DNA of 6,574 nt. Origin: an uncultured Clostridia bacterium. Its GTDB lineage: Bacteria; Bacillota; Clostridia; Oscillospirales; Ruminococcaceae. Below are positions 1-5,230 of the stretch, piece by piece. The notes beneath the pieces were generated by a model that did not search any database, was not told where the DNA came from, and saw only the letters and a program-made list of their open reading frames with translations. The stretch covers positions 1-6,574 of the forward strand of contig CANRHA010000098.1 of NCBI GenBank assembly GCA_947630315.1, in the 5' to 3' direction. Position 1 is the stretch's first letter, and each line of letters opens with the position of its first letter. The position numbers and the translations under genes are program-made.

Positions 1-247
1 CCCTATAAATCCTCCGTCGCGCCCTCTCGAGCGTCCTCGACACCGTCGACACACTCACCCCATGTTTTTCCGCGATCCGCGGCATACTCATGCCCAAAAA
101 GTAATATTCCTGCGCATACGCCCTCTGTTTATCCGTCAGCGTTTCGTTCATCGCACGCCGCACAAGCCTCGGGTCGATCTTAAACCCCTCGGCCTCGCGC
201 ACCGCCGCAATAACATTCTCGCATTCGTCAAACGAGACCCGGTTCAT
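1..247 (-). CDS. Sigma-70 region-4-like helix-turn-helix protein, C-terminus cut by window edge
   Basis: Reading the minus strand from an ATG at 247-245 gives 82 uninterrupted codons to the window edge, so the C-terminus is missing. Residues 36-82 (LTDKQRAYAQEYYFLGMS, then PRIAEKHGVSVSTVSRTLER and ARRRIYR) have the layout of sigma-70 region 4: a 'Lt.kqr.y...yyf.g.s...IAe..gvS.stVsrtl.rAr.r' pattern with a clear helix-turn-helix. There is no room for region 2 in the first 35 residues, so this is a small region-4-only DNA-binding protein, as in phage-type or accessory sigma-like regulators, and not a housekeeping sigma factor. Its ATG overlaps the upstream gene's TGA as ATGA, which points to translational coupling; a weak GGAAGG-like site (255-260) precedes it. 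It would share the LexA-controlled promoter of the upstream gene. Promoter recognition versus simple DNA binding cannot be told from the sequence. A LuxR- or ArpU-like regulator is the alternative. Confidence 0.78.
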   Translation of the reverse strand, partial: MNRVSFDECENVIAAVREAEGFKIDPRLVRRAMNETLTDKQRAYAQEYYFLGMSMPRIAEKHGVSVSTVSRTLERARRRIYR

Positions 248-471
248 ATTTTGCCCTTCCTGCCTTCCACAGCTCTTACATACGCTTCCATCTCGTTTGC
301 CGATTCAATTATCTCGTACCGTTCCGTTTCTATCGTATAAATTCTCGCCTCAAGAGATTTTCTCGCGTCGACGTCGGTCTCGTTTTCGAGTTTTTCAAGC
401 AGTTTTTTGCGATAGTCAAAAAGTTTTTTAGCTTCATCTCTGTAAATCTTTGCCAATTCACATATTGTCAT
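244..471 (-). CDS. Small charged helical protein of unknown function, first gene of SOS-box operon
   Basis: I do not recognise a named family. The 75-residue product starts MTICELAKIYRDEAKK and is rich in Glu, Lys and Arg with regularly spaced Leu/Ile/Tyr, as expected for two or three amphipathic helices or a short coiled coil (about residues 4-32 and 34-68). It has no signal peptide or membrane segment. The reading frame stays open to an ATG at 570, but the ATG at 471-469 is chosen because GAGGAGA (minus strand, 487-481) lies 9 bases before it, and because the longer form would start upstream of both the LexA box and the -10. The stop overlaps the start of the sigma-like gene (ATGA). Tight coupling suggests the two proteins act together, for example as partner or anti-factor, but that is inference. 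Confidence 0.7.
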   Translation of the reverse strand: MTICELAKIYRDEAKKLFDYRKKLLEKLENETDVDARKSLEARIYTIETERYEIIESANEMEAYVRAVEGRKGKI

Positions 472-480
472 TTTTATAAG

Positions 481-487
481 TCTCCTC
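481..487 (-). promoter_or_regulatory. Ribosome binding site GAGGAGA fixing the start of the 75-residue gene
   Basis: Minus-strand GAGGAGA sits 9 bases before the ATG at 471-469. No comparable site precedes the upstream in-frame ATG at 570, so this site decides the start. Confidence 0.7.
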
Positions 488-505
488 AAAAAAATTATCC
501 GCACA

Positions 506-519
506 CGAACATATGTTCG
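506..519. promoter_or_regulatory. LexA (SOS) box, perfect palindrome CGAACATATGTTCG
   Basis: The 14 bases CGAACATATGTTCG are a perfect palindrome and match the Gram-positive LexA/DinR operator core CGAAC-N4-GTTCG. The box lies 16 bases downstream of the -10 hexamer of the minus-strand promoter, roughly at +10 to +23 of the predicted transcript. Bound LexA would therefore block initiation or clearance. Known biology: LexA is cleaved after DNA damage, which would turn on the 75-residue gene and the sigma-like gene. It is more than 80 bases from the predicted plus-strand promoter at 604-632, so control of the acetyltransferase gene is unlikely. Confidence 0.82.
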
Positions 520-535
520 CAATTCCTTAAATATA

Positions 536-563
536 ATGATACAGATTTTTTGAGGAATGTCAA
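536..563 (-). promoter_or_regulatory. Sigma-A-type promoter of the SOS-box operon
   Basis: On the minus strand TTGACA (563-558, perfect -35) is followed after 16 bases by TATCAT (541-536, five of six to TATAAT). The predicted start is near 529, leaving the LexA box in the early transcribed region and a leader of about 60 bases. Confidence 0.65.
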
Positions 564-603
564 TAGTCACAAAAAACGAGTCTGATTTTTTGGACTTAAG
601 CTA

Positions 604-632
604 TTGATTTTTGATTTTCGGTGTGATAAAAT
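604..632 (+). promoter_or_regulatory. Probable promoter of the GNAT acetyltransferase gene
   Basis: TTGATT (604-609) and TAAAAT (627-632) are separated by 17 bases in an AT-rich stretch between divergent genes, 66 bases before the ATG. Each hexamer departs from consensus and the region is AT-rich, so chance matches are likely enough to keep confidence moderate. Confidence 0.45.
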
Positions 633-698
633 CTTTATAGATGTTATTTTGCAGAGTTTTATGCAAATCGGTTATCCGACGAACAGGGCTTTTAAGAT

Positions 699-1193
699 AT
701 GAGCACAATTATTAAAGAGATCGGAAAAAAAGACATTCCGGAATGCGTACAGGTCATCAGAAACAGTTTTATAACCGTCGCAGATGAATTTGGATTTACT
801 GCGGAAAACGCGCCGCGGTTCACGGCTTTTGCCGTAGATGCCGATAGGCTTAGTTATCAGTTAGAAACCGAGCGCAGGCTCATGATAGCTTTTTATCTTG
901 ACTGCGGAAAAATTGCAGGGTACTATTCTTTGCTTTGGCAGGATGATCATCAATGCGAACTCAGTAATTTATGCGTTCTTCCCGAGTATCGCCATAAGGG
1001 CGTCGGCGCCGCTTTGCTGAACGACGCTTTTGACAGAGCCAAAAAAGAAGGCTGCAAGAAAATCAGCATCGGGATCGTAGAAGAGAACCGGCTTTTGCGA
1101 AAGTGGTATGAAAATCAGGGTTTTATCCATATCGGCACAAAGAAGTTTGATTTCTTTCCCTTCACCTGCGGGTATATGAAAAAGGACCTTTGA
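699..1193 (+). CDS. GNAT-family N-acetyltransferase
   Basis: The 164-residue product has the single-domain GNAT fold, which moves an acetyl group from acetyl-CoA to an amine. Motif A is clear at residues 89-107: SNLCVLPEYRHKGVGAALL, with the pyrophosphate-binding R98-x-x-G101-x-G103-A104 loop after the beta-4 strand. Motif B is the NRLLRKWYENQGF segment at 130-142, typical of the alpha-4/beta-6 turn. The C-terminus (FFPFTCGYMKKDL) fits the final beta strand. No signal peptide or membrane segment is present, so it is cytoplasmic. The substrate cannot be predicted. Only a modest AGGG-type ribosome binding site (685-688) precedes the ATG, 10 bases away. The gene has its own likely promoter and is 64 bases from the next gene, so it may or may not be cotranscribed with it. 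Its base composition is more AT-rich than that of the genes further right. Confidence 0.88.
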   Translation: MSTIIKEIGKKDIPECVQVIRNSFITVADEFGFTAENAPRFTAFAVDADRLSYQLETERRLMIAFYLDCGKIAGYYSLLWQDDHQCELSNLCVLPEYRHKGVGAALLNDAFDRAKKEGCKKISIGIVEENRLLRKWYENQGFIHIGTKKFDFFPFTCGYMKKDL

Positions 1194-1210
1194 CCGTCAT
1201 TTTCAGTATT

Positions 1211-1226
1211 AAAATCAGCTGATTTT
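1211..1226. other. Perfect 16-base palindrome between acetyltransferase and TfoX-like gene
   Basis: AAAATCAGCTGATTTT reads identically on both strands and is followed by one more T. As RNA it could give only a 6-bp A/T-rich stem with a 4-base loop, which is weak for an intrinsic terminator. It could equally be a dimeric regulator's operator. It lies 31 bases before the next start codon. Confidence 0.4.
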
Positions 1227-1244
1227 TATGATCAGATACACCGC

Positions 1245-1250
1245 GGAGGA
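1245..1250 (+). promoter_or_regulatory. Ribosome binding site GGAGGA fixing the TfoX-like start
   Basis: GGAGGA lies 7 bases before the ATG at 1258. The earlier in-frame ATG at 1228 has no such site and would add ten residues lying over the ribosome binding site, so 1258 is the start. Confidence 0.75.
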
Positions 1251-1257
1251 TAAATCT

Positions 1258-1587
1258 ATGCCGACAAGCAAAGAATTTTTGAGCTTTATATCCGAGCAGC
1301 TTTCCGACCTTGACGGAATCTCCTGCCGTCAGATGATGGGCGAATACTTAATATATTACCGCGGCAGGCTTGCGGCATATCTCTGCGACGGGCGCCTGTT
1401 GGTCAGGCCGGTTCCGTCGGCAATAAAAATGCTGCCCGGTGCGGAATACGATTCGGTATACGAGGGCGGCAGAAAGAAACTTCTTCGGGTCGACGGCGTC
1501 GATGATAAAGAGCTTCTGACTAATCTTTTTATCGCGATGTACGACGAGCTTCCCGAACCGAAGCCCAAAAAGGCTGATAAAAAATGA
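1258..1587 (+). CDS. TfoX/Sxy N-terminal-domain protein
   Basis: The 109-residue product matches the TfoX N-terminal domain pattern almost end to end: MPTSKEFLSFISEQLSDLDG, then ISCRQMMGEYLIYYRGRLAA (residues 21-40, the 'r.MfGeyg.yy.g...a' signature), a strand pair LLVRPVPSA (47-55) and the DDKELLTNLFIAMYDELPEP helix (82-101). The tail is Lys/Pro-rich (PKPKKADKK). The C-terminal helix-hairpin-helix domain of full-length TfoX/Sxy is absent. In gamma-proteobacteria TfoX/Sxy drives competence gene expression with CRP. Single-domain proteins in Bacillota carry the name by similarity only, and I would not infer competence. The start at 1258 is set by GGAGGA at 1245-1250. The DUF896 gene follows after 28 bases, consistent with one operon. 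Confidence 0.85.
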   Translation: MPTSKEFLSFISEQLSDLDGISCRQMMGEYLIYYRGRLAAYLCDGRLLVRPVPSAIKMLPGAEYDSVYEGGRKKLLRVDGVDDKELLTNLFIAMYDELPEPKPKKADKK

Positions 1588-1615
1588 TCGGCATAAAAAG
1601 AGGACAGGTAATAAT

Positions 1616-1801
1616 ATGGATAAAGAAAAAATATCAAGAATAAACGAGCTTGCCAAAAAGTCGAAGACGGTAGGGCTTACCGACGCGGAAAGAGCCGAGC
1701 AGAAGATACTTCGCGACGAGTACCGCGCCGAGTTCAGAAACAGCCTTATAGCTCAGCTTGAAAGCATAAGCTTCACCGACGCAGCAGGGGAGGGATCGTG
1801 A
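1616..1801 (+). CDS. DUF896 / YnzC-like small protein
   Basis: The 61-residue product carries the DUF896 (UPF0291) signature: ISRINELAKKSKTVGLTDAE (residues 6-25), then EQKILRDEYRAEFRNSLIAQL (28-48) with the conserved LR-x-EY-x3-FR block. Bacillus subtilis YnzC is a somewhat longer, two-helix protein of the same family, encoded in the LexA-controlled yneA-yneB-ynzC operon. The molecular function is not known. The ribosome binding site is AGGACAGG (1601-1608), 7 bases before the ATG. The TGA stop (1799-1801) shares its last base with the ATG of the WYL regulator, so the two are translationally coupled. No LexA box is visible directly upstream, so any SOS link here is family association only. 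Confidence 0.85.
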   Translation: MDKEKISRINELAKKSKTVGLTDAERAEQKILRDEYRAEFRNSLIAQLESISFTDAAGEGS

Positions 1802-1916
1802 TGGCCGAGGGGCGGTCAAAACAGAAGGAAAAGCTTATATACCTTCAGAAGATACTTTTAGAGCAGACCGATGACGAGCATAAGCTCACCGGTCCCGAGC
1901 TTATAGCTCAGCTTGA
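1745..1916 (+). repeat. Pair of identical 17-base direct repeats in adjacent genes
   Basis: CTTATAGCTCAGCTTGA occurs at 1745-1761 (inside the DUF896 gene) and again at 1900-1916 (inside the WYL regulator gene), 155 bases apart. Both copies are in the same codon phase and encode LIAQL in helical segments. Chance plus shared codon preference is the simplest explanation. Confidence 0.6.
1787..1794 (+). promoter_or_regulatory. Ribosome binding site GGGGAGGG for the WYL regulator
   Basis: GGAGG (1789-1793) is 7 bases before the ATG at 1801 but only 4 bases before the in-frame GTG at 1798, so the ATG is preferred. The site lies inside the end of the DUF896 coding sequence. Confidence 0.65.
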
Positions 1917-2799
1917 TCTTTACGGGATATCCGCCGAGCGCAAGACGATCTACGACGACGTCGCGGCGCTGATCGAAACCGGCCTCGACGTTGTAATAGA
2001 GCGCCAGGGGCATTCCAACGTTTATTACGTCGCAACGCGGCTGTTCCAGGAGGAGGAGCTTTCGGTGCTCGCCGACGCGGTATCGTCGTCAAAATTTCTC
2101 ACCCAGAAAAAATCAAACGAGCTTATAAAAAAGCTCCAGCAGCTTACAAGCGTCCACCGCGCGAAGCATCTTCGCAGAACGGTTTATGTAGGCAACAGGG
2201 TAAAGGCGTATAACGAGAAGATCTACTACACCACAAACGCCATTCACGAGGCTATAAACACCAACCGAGAGATATCCTTCAAATACACCGAGTACGATCT
2301 CTCAAAAAACAAACGCTTCCGCCATGGCGGCGAAACCTACGTTGTATCTCCGTATTATCTTATATGGGAGAGCGACTGCTACTACCTTGTCTGCTTCTGC
2401 AACAAGCACAATAAGCCCTCGCGCTACCGAGTAGACCGAATGGCCGACGTAGAGGTTCGCGACACCCGCAGGCATGAGCTTACGATGGACGAGGAGACCT
2501 TTGCAAAATCTCTCAGGGCTACATATAACATGTACGGCGGCGTTGAGGCTTCGGTGGTGCTCGAGATGGCAAACGGCCTGATAAACGTCGTTATAGACCG
2601 CTTCGGCGACAGCGTTCACATCAACCCGATTTCCGACAGCCGCTTTACCGTTAGGGTAGATGTTCAGATAAGCCCGACCTTCTGGGGCTGGCTGTTCCAG
2701 TTCGGCAGCGACGCAAAGGTCCTTGCGCCCGAATGGGTAGTCGACGAGGCCAAAAAGACCCTTTCGGACATCGGAAACATGTACAATATGCCGCGCTGA
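1801..2799 (+). CDS. WYL-domain transcriptional regulator (HTH-WYL-WCX)
   Basis: The 332-residue product has the full architecture of a WYL regulator. An N-terminal winged helix (about residues 10-75) includes the recognition-helix segment GISAERKTIYDDVAALIETG (42-61). A linker follows, then a WYL domain (about 142-222) with SPYYLIWESDCYYLVCF (183-199), where CYYL replaces the namesake W-Y-L, and the conserved YRVDRM (209-214). A C-terminal WCX-type extension (about 245-325) contains WGWLFQFGSDAKVLAPEWVV. WYL domains bind nucleic acid or small ligands and often control DNA-damage or defence genes, but many simply regulate metabolism; the target here is unknown. ATG 1801 is chosen over GTG 1798 from ribosome-binding-site spacing. 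It overlaps the DUF896 stop by one base and is followed after 43 bases by the oxidoreductase gene. Confidence 0.92.
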   Translation: MAEGRSKQKEKLIYLQKILLEQTDDEHKLTGPELIAQLDLYGISAERKTIYDDVAALIETGLDVVIERQGHSNVYYVATRLFQEEELSVLADAVSSSKFLTQKKSNELIKKLQQLTSVHRAKHLRRTVYVGNRVKAYNEKIYYTTNAIHEAINTNREISFKYTEYDLSKNKRFRHGGETYVVSPYYLIWESDCYYLVCFCNKHNKPSRYRVDRMADVEVRDTRRHELTMDEETFAKSLRATYNMYGGVEASVVLEMANGLINVVIDRFGDSVHINPISDSRFTVRVDVQISPTFWGWLFQFGSDAKVLAPEWVVDEAKKTLSDIGNMYNMPR

Positions 2800-2842
2800 A
2801 ATAATGCGGAATAATTTATTGATATTTTAAAGGAGGAGCGTT

Positions 2843-3808
2843 ATGTCAGATTTCAGATTTGCGATCATGGGCGCGGGAGATATTTCCCGCAAGTTCACCG
2901 ACGCCGCAAGAATGATACCCGGGGTAAGCGTTACGGCAGTCGCGAGTAAGTCGATCGACCGCGCGAAGGCTTTTGCCGAAAGGGAGAATATCCCCGCGGC
3001 CTACGGCAGCTACGCCGAGCTTTTGGACAGCGAGAAGATCGACTGCGTATACATAGGCGCCGACACCGGCTCTCACTTTGCGCTTACTATGATGTGCCTT
3101 GAAAAGAAGATACCGGTCCTCTGTGAAAAGGCGATGTTCTGCAACCTGAACGACGCCGAGGACGCGATTTCGTATGCCAAGCGCCAGGGCGTGTTCATGA
3201 TGGAGGCTATGTGGAGCTATTTTCTGCCGGCGGTAAAAAAGGTCAAGAGCTGGGTAGATGAAAACCGCATAGGCAGGATATACGCTACCGATGCGGCTAT
3301 AGGCTTCAAGGCGCCGACTCACGAGGGAAACAGATACTTTTCAACAAAGCTGGGCGGGGGAGTAGCCTACGACCTCACCGTTTACACCTACGACCTCACC
3401 ACTCTTATGATGGGACACGGTTATTCCGACTGCGAGGTATCTGCCCTATGGCACGAGAGCGGCGTCGACACCGTAAACCACGCGGTTTTAAGGTACAAGG
3501 ACTGCCTTTCGTCGATGACTACGAGCATCGTGGGGCCGCTTGAGGAAAAGATGATACTCTACGGCGAGGAGGGCAAAATAATACTGCCGTCGAGCCACTA
3601 CGCAACCAAGGCGTATTTATACGGCAAGGACGGAAGCCTGATAGAAGAATTTACCGACAGCGAGACCAAAAACGGCTTCTATTACGAAGTAAAAGAGGCG
3701 GTGGATTGCGTTAAGGAGGGAAAGCTTGAAAGCAGCGTTGTTCCCCACAGCGTCACACTTGATTCGGTTAAGTTCTATGAAAAGATCTACGAAACAAAGA
3801 ACATCTGA
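2843..3808 (+). CDS. Gfo/Idh/MocA-family NAD(P)-dependent oxidoreductase
   Basis: The 321-residue product has an N-terminal Rossmann fold: FAIMGAGDISRKF (6-18, G10-x-G12-x-I14), then GADTGSHFALTMMCLEKKIP (72-91) and VLCEKAMFCN (92-101), which carries the E95-K96 pair of the 'EKP' nucleotide/substrate motif with Ala in place of Pro. The second, alpha/beta substrate domain begins with MEAMWSYFLPAV (120-131) and contains GGGVAYDLTVYTYDL (171-185), the usual 'GG...D.g.Y' segment. Length and layout resemble dehydrogenases of the trans-1,2-dihydrobenzenediol/glucose-fructose oxidoreductase type acting on sugars or inositols; the exact substrate is not predictable. A strong AGGAGG site (2831-2836) precedes the ATG. 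It is the last gene before the bidirectional terminator and may be a target of the adjacent WYL regulator (inference). Confidence 0.9.
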   Translation: MSDFRFAIMGAGDISRKFTDAARMIPGVSVTAVASKSIDRAKAFAERENIPAAYGSYAELLDSEKIDCVYIGADTGSHFALTMMCLEKKIPVLCEKAMFCNLNDAEDAISYAKRQGVFMMEAMWSYFLPAVKKVKSWVDENRIGRIYATDAAIGFKAPTHEGNRYFSTKLGGGVAYDLTVYTYDLTTLMMGHGYSDCEVSALWHESGVDTVNHAVLRYKDCLSSMTTSIVGPLEEKMILYGEEGKIILPSSHYATKAYLYGKDGSLIEEFTDSETKNGFYYEVKEAVDCVKEGKLESSVVPHSVTLDSVKFYEKIYETKNI

Positions 3809-3830
3809 TAAAATCCGAAAAAACATAATA

Positions 3831-3870
3831 AAAACCCTGCCGGTTAAAGTTCAGCCGGCAGGGGAGTTTT
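3831..3870. terminator. Bidirectional intrinsic terminator between convergent genes
   Basis: CCCTGCCGG (3835-3843) pairs perfectly with CCGGCAGGG (3855-3863) across an 11-base loop. Outside the stem, AAAA on the left and TTTT on the right can extend it. Read on the minus strand the stem is followed by TTTTTATTATG, a good termination tract for queA, whose stop codon is 11 bases upstream of the stem. On the plus strand the tract is only AGTTTT, so termination of the oxidoreductase operon may be weaker. Confidence 0.85.
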
Positions 3871-3874
3871 ATCG

Positions 3875-4918
3875 TCAAAGTATCAGCATAGCGTCGCCGA
3901 AGCTGAAAAATCGGTATTTTTCCTCGACGGCGGTCTTGTAGGCGTTCATGGTCGTGTCGTATCCTGCAAAGGCGCTTACAAGCATTATGAGGGTGCTTTC
4001 GGGGAGATGGAAGTTGGTTATAAGGCCGTCTATGGCCTTAAACTCGAACCCGGGGTAGATGAAAATATCGGTCGAGCCTTCATCGGCGGCTATTCTGCCG
4101 AGCTTTTTTGCAACGCTTTCAAGCGTCCGGCACGAGGTCGTGCCCACGGCTATGACCCTGCCGCCCTCGGCCTTTGTCCTGTTTATGACCTCGGCGGTAG
4201 CTTCGGGCAGAACGTAAAATTCCGTGTGCATTTTGTGGTCGCTTACCTTTTCCTCCTTTACCGGCCTGAATGTTCCGAGGCCGACATGGAGCGTTACGGG
4301 AACGACGTTTATGCCGCGGGCTTTTAAGTCTTCAAGCTGTTCCTTTGTAAAATGAAGCCCGGCGGTCGGCGCCGCCGCAGAGCCTGTCTCGCGCGAATAG
4401 ACGGTCTGGTAGCGCTCTTTGTCTTCGAGTTTTTTTGTTATGTACGGCGGAAGCGGCATCTGGCCGATTTCATCAAGAACGGTAAAAAGGCTTCCCTCGC
4501 AGAAAAATTCGACTATGCGGTTGCCGTCCTCCATAACTTCAAGTATCTCGGCGGTGAGCTTTCCCCCGCCGAAGGTAAAGCGGGTGCCGGGTTTTGCTTT
4601 TTTTCCCGGTCGGCAGAGTATCTCCCAGACGTTCCGACGCTTTTGTTCAAGCAGTAAAAATTCAATAAAGCTGCCGTTCGATTCCCTCTCGCCGTAAATT
4701 CTCGCCGGCAGAACGCGGGAATCGTTCACAACGAGGGTGTCACCCTTTTTGAGGTGGTTGCATAGATTGAAGAAGCGGTCGTGAGAAATTTCGCCCGTCC
4801 TGCGGTCTATCACCATCATTCGCGAATGGTTTCGCGGCTCTATCGGGGTCTGAGCGATAAGCTCTTCCGGAAGCTCGTAGTAAAAGTCAGATTTCATAAG
4901 GTTGCCAAAGTCCGGCAT
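3875..4918 (-). CDS. queA: S-adenosylmethionine:tRNA ribosyltransferase-isomerase (QueA)
   Basis: QueA moves and isomerises the ribosyl group of S-adenosylmethionine onto preQ1-modified tRNA to give epoxyqueuosine at wobble position 34 of GUN-anticodon tRNAs; it is cytoplasmic. The 347-residue product shows all family blocks in order: YELPEELIAQTP (14-25), VVNDSRVLPARI (63-74), MPLPPYI (154-160), YSRETGSAAAPTAGLHFT (174-191), HVGLGTFRPV (211-220), GTTSCRTLES (259-268), FIYPG plus DGLITNFHLPESTLIML (286-313) and RFFSFGDAMLI (336-346). Length is within a few residues of the usual ~340. An internal ATG at 4897 (MKSDFYYEL) matches where many QueA proteins start but has no ribosome binding site, whereas GAGGA (4930-4926) lies 7 bases before the ATG at 4918. 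It is monocistronic here: converging on the oxidoreductase gene, diverging from asd, with a terminator just after the stop. Confidence 0.97.
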   Translation of the reverse strand: MPDFGNLMKSDFYYELPEELIAQTPIEPRNHSRMMVIDRRTGEISHDRFFNLCNHLKKGDTLVVNDSRVLPARIYGERESNGSFIEFLLLEQKRRNVWEILCRPGKKAKPGTRFTFGGGKLTAEILEVMEDGNRIVEFFCEGSLFTVLDEIGQMPLPPYITKKLEDKERYQTVYSRETGSAAAPTAGLHFTKEQLEDLKARGINVVPVTLHVGLGTFRPVKEEKVSDHKMHTEFYVLPEATAEVINRTKAEGGRVIAVGTTSCRTLESVAKKLGRIAADEGSTDIFIYPGFEFKAIDGLITNFHLPESTLIMLVSAFAGYDTTMNAYKTAVEEKYRFFSFGDAMLIL

Positions 4919-4925
4919 ACTATCA

Positions 4926-4930
4926 TCCTC
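4926..4930 (-). promoter_or_regulatory. Ribosome binding site GAGGA of queA
   Basis: Minus-strand GAGGA sits 7 bases before the ATG at 4918-4916 and decides for the longer start over the ATG at 4897. Confidence 0.65.
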
Positions 4931-4983
4931 AATTTCTGCGTATATTTTTCGGCGCCTGCAAACCGGCAGGTGCGGCGGGGCGG

Positions 4984-5142
4984 GTATCCGCAGCCTTCTG
5001 CTCCTCCCGCCGCCTCGGGCGAAGCCCTCGGCCGTTCCTCCGGAACGGCCGGCCCCGCGCTGCGCGCGGGGCGCGCCCCCCCGCAGGGGGGCGCAGGGCT
5101 TCGCCCGAGGCAGCGGTCAGAAGGCGCCGTTTGCGGTTATAC
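4984..5142. repeat. GC-rich four-arm cloverleaf (nested inverted repeats) in the queA-asd intergenic region
   Basis: The closing stem GCCTCGGGCGAAGCCCT (5012-5028) pairs perfectly with 5095-5111. Between the arms lie three hairpins placed end to end: 5029-5051 (10 bp, loop TCC), 5052-5072 (9 bp, loop TGC) and 5073-5094 (9 bp, loop CGCA). In 5012-5111 all 100 bases are paired except 10 loop bases, so the junction itself has none unpaired. The stem continues outward with CCGC/GCGG (5007-5010 with 5113-5116), GCCTTCTG/CAGAAGGC (4993-5000 with 5118-5125), CCGCA/TGCGG (4988-4992 with 5132-5136) and GTAT/ATAC (4984-4987 with 5139-5142), interrupted by bulges. Each closing arm can alternatively fold on itself (GGGC-GAA-GCCC, 5017-5027; GGGC-TTC-GCCC, 5096-5106). 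A smaller imperfect hairpin lies at 4952-4973. Open frames crossing the element are low-complexity Arg/Pro/Ala and not credible genes. It looks like a palindromic repeat or MITE, or a structured queA leader; copy number is unknown. Confidence 0.85.
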
Positions 5143-5201
5143 GGCGGCAAAGCCCAGGGTCATATGAAAGGTTTCTGCACGCGCAGGGGGTGCGGCAGAA
5201 T

Positions 5202-5230
5202 ATGTTACTGCTTTTTCTGATTCTTGACAA
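5202..5230 (-). promoter_or_regulatory. Possible queA promoter overlapping the asd promoter
   Basis: On the minus strand TTGTCA (5230-5225) and TAACAT (5207-5202) are 17 bases apart. The -35 overlaps the asd -35 by five bases on the opposite strand. If used, the queA transcript would have a leader of about 275 bases containing the whole cloverleaf. I saw no better candidate between the cloverleaf and queA. The -10 is only four of six, so this is tentative. Confidence 0.3.

Noticed and set aside
62..340. Plus-strand open frame opposite the sigma-like and 75-residue genes
   Set aside because: It is antisense to two genes with better protein character, overlapping ATGA coupling and a clear promoter on the minus strand.
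244..570. 108-residue version of the small helical protein starting at 570
   Set aside because: Its start would lie upstream of the -10 hexamer and the LexA box, so it would be outside the transcript; the ATG at 471 has a strong ribosome binding site.
1190..1215. Promoter-like TTGACC and TAAAAT before the TfoX-like gene
   Set aside because: The spacing is 14 bases, too short for a sigma-A promoter, and the -35 lies over the stop codon of the preceding gene.
2846..3322. 158-residue minus-strand frame inside the oxidoreductase gene
   Set aside because: It is fully antisense to a well-conserved Gfo/Idh/MocA gene and has no family resemblance; it is a shadow of codon bias.
4919..4983. preQ1 riboswitch before queA
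   Set aside because: The short hairpin at 4952-4973 lacks the H-type pseudoknot layout and A-rich tail of preQ1-I, and queA is not the usual target of that riboswitch.
5012..5111. tRNA or tmRNA reading of the cloverleaf
   Set aside because: There is no T-loop GTTCRA, no D-loop pattern, no anticodon stem with a 7-base loop and no CCA end; loops of 3-4 bases and a 17-bp closing stem do not fit a tRNA.
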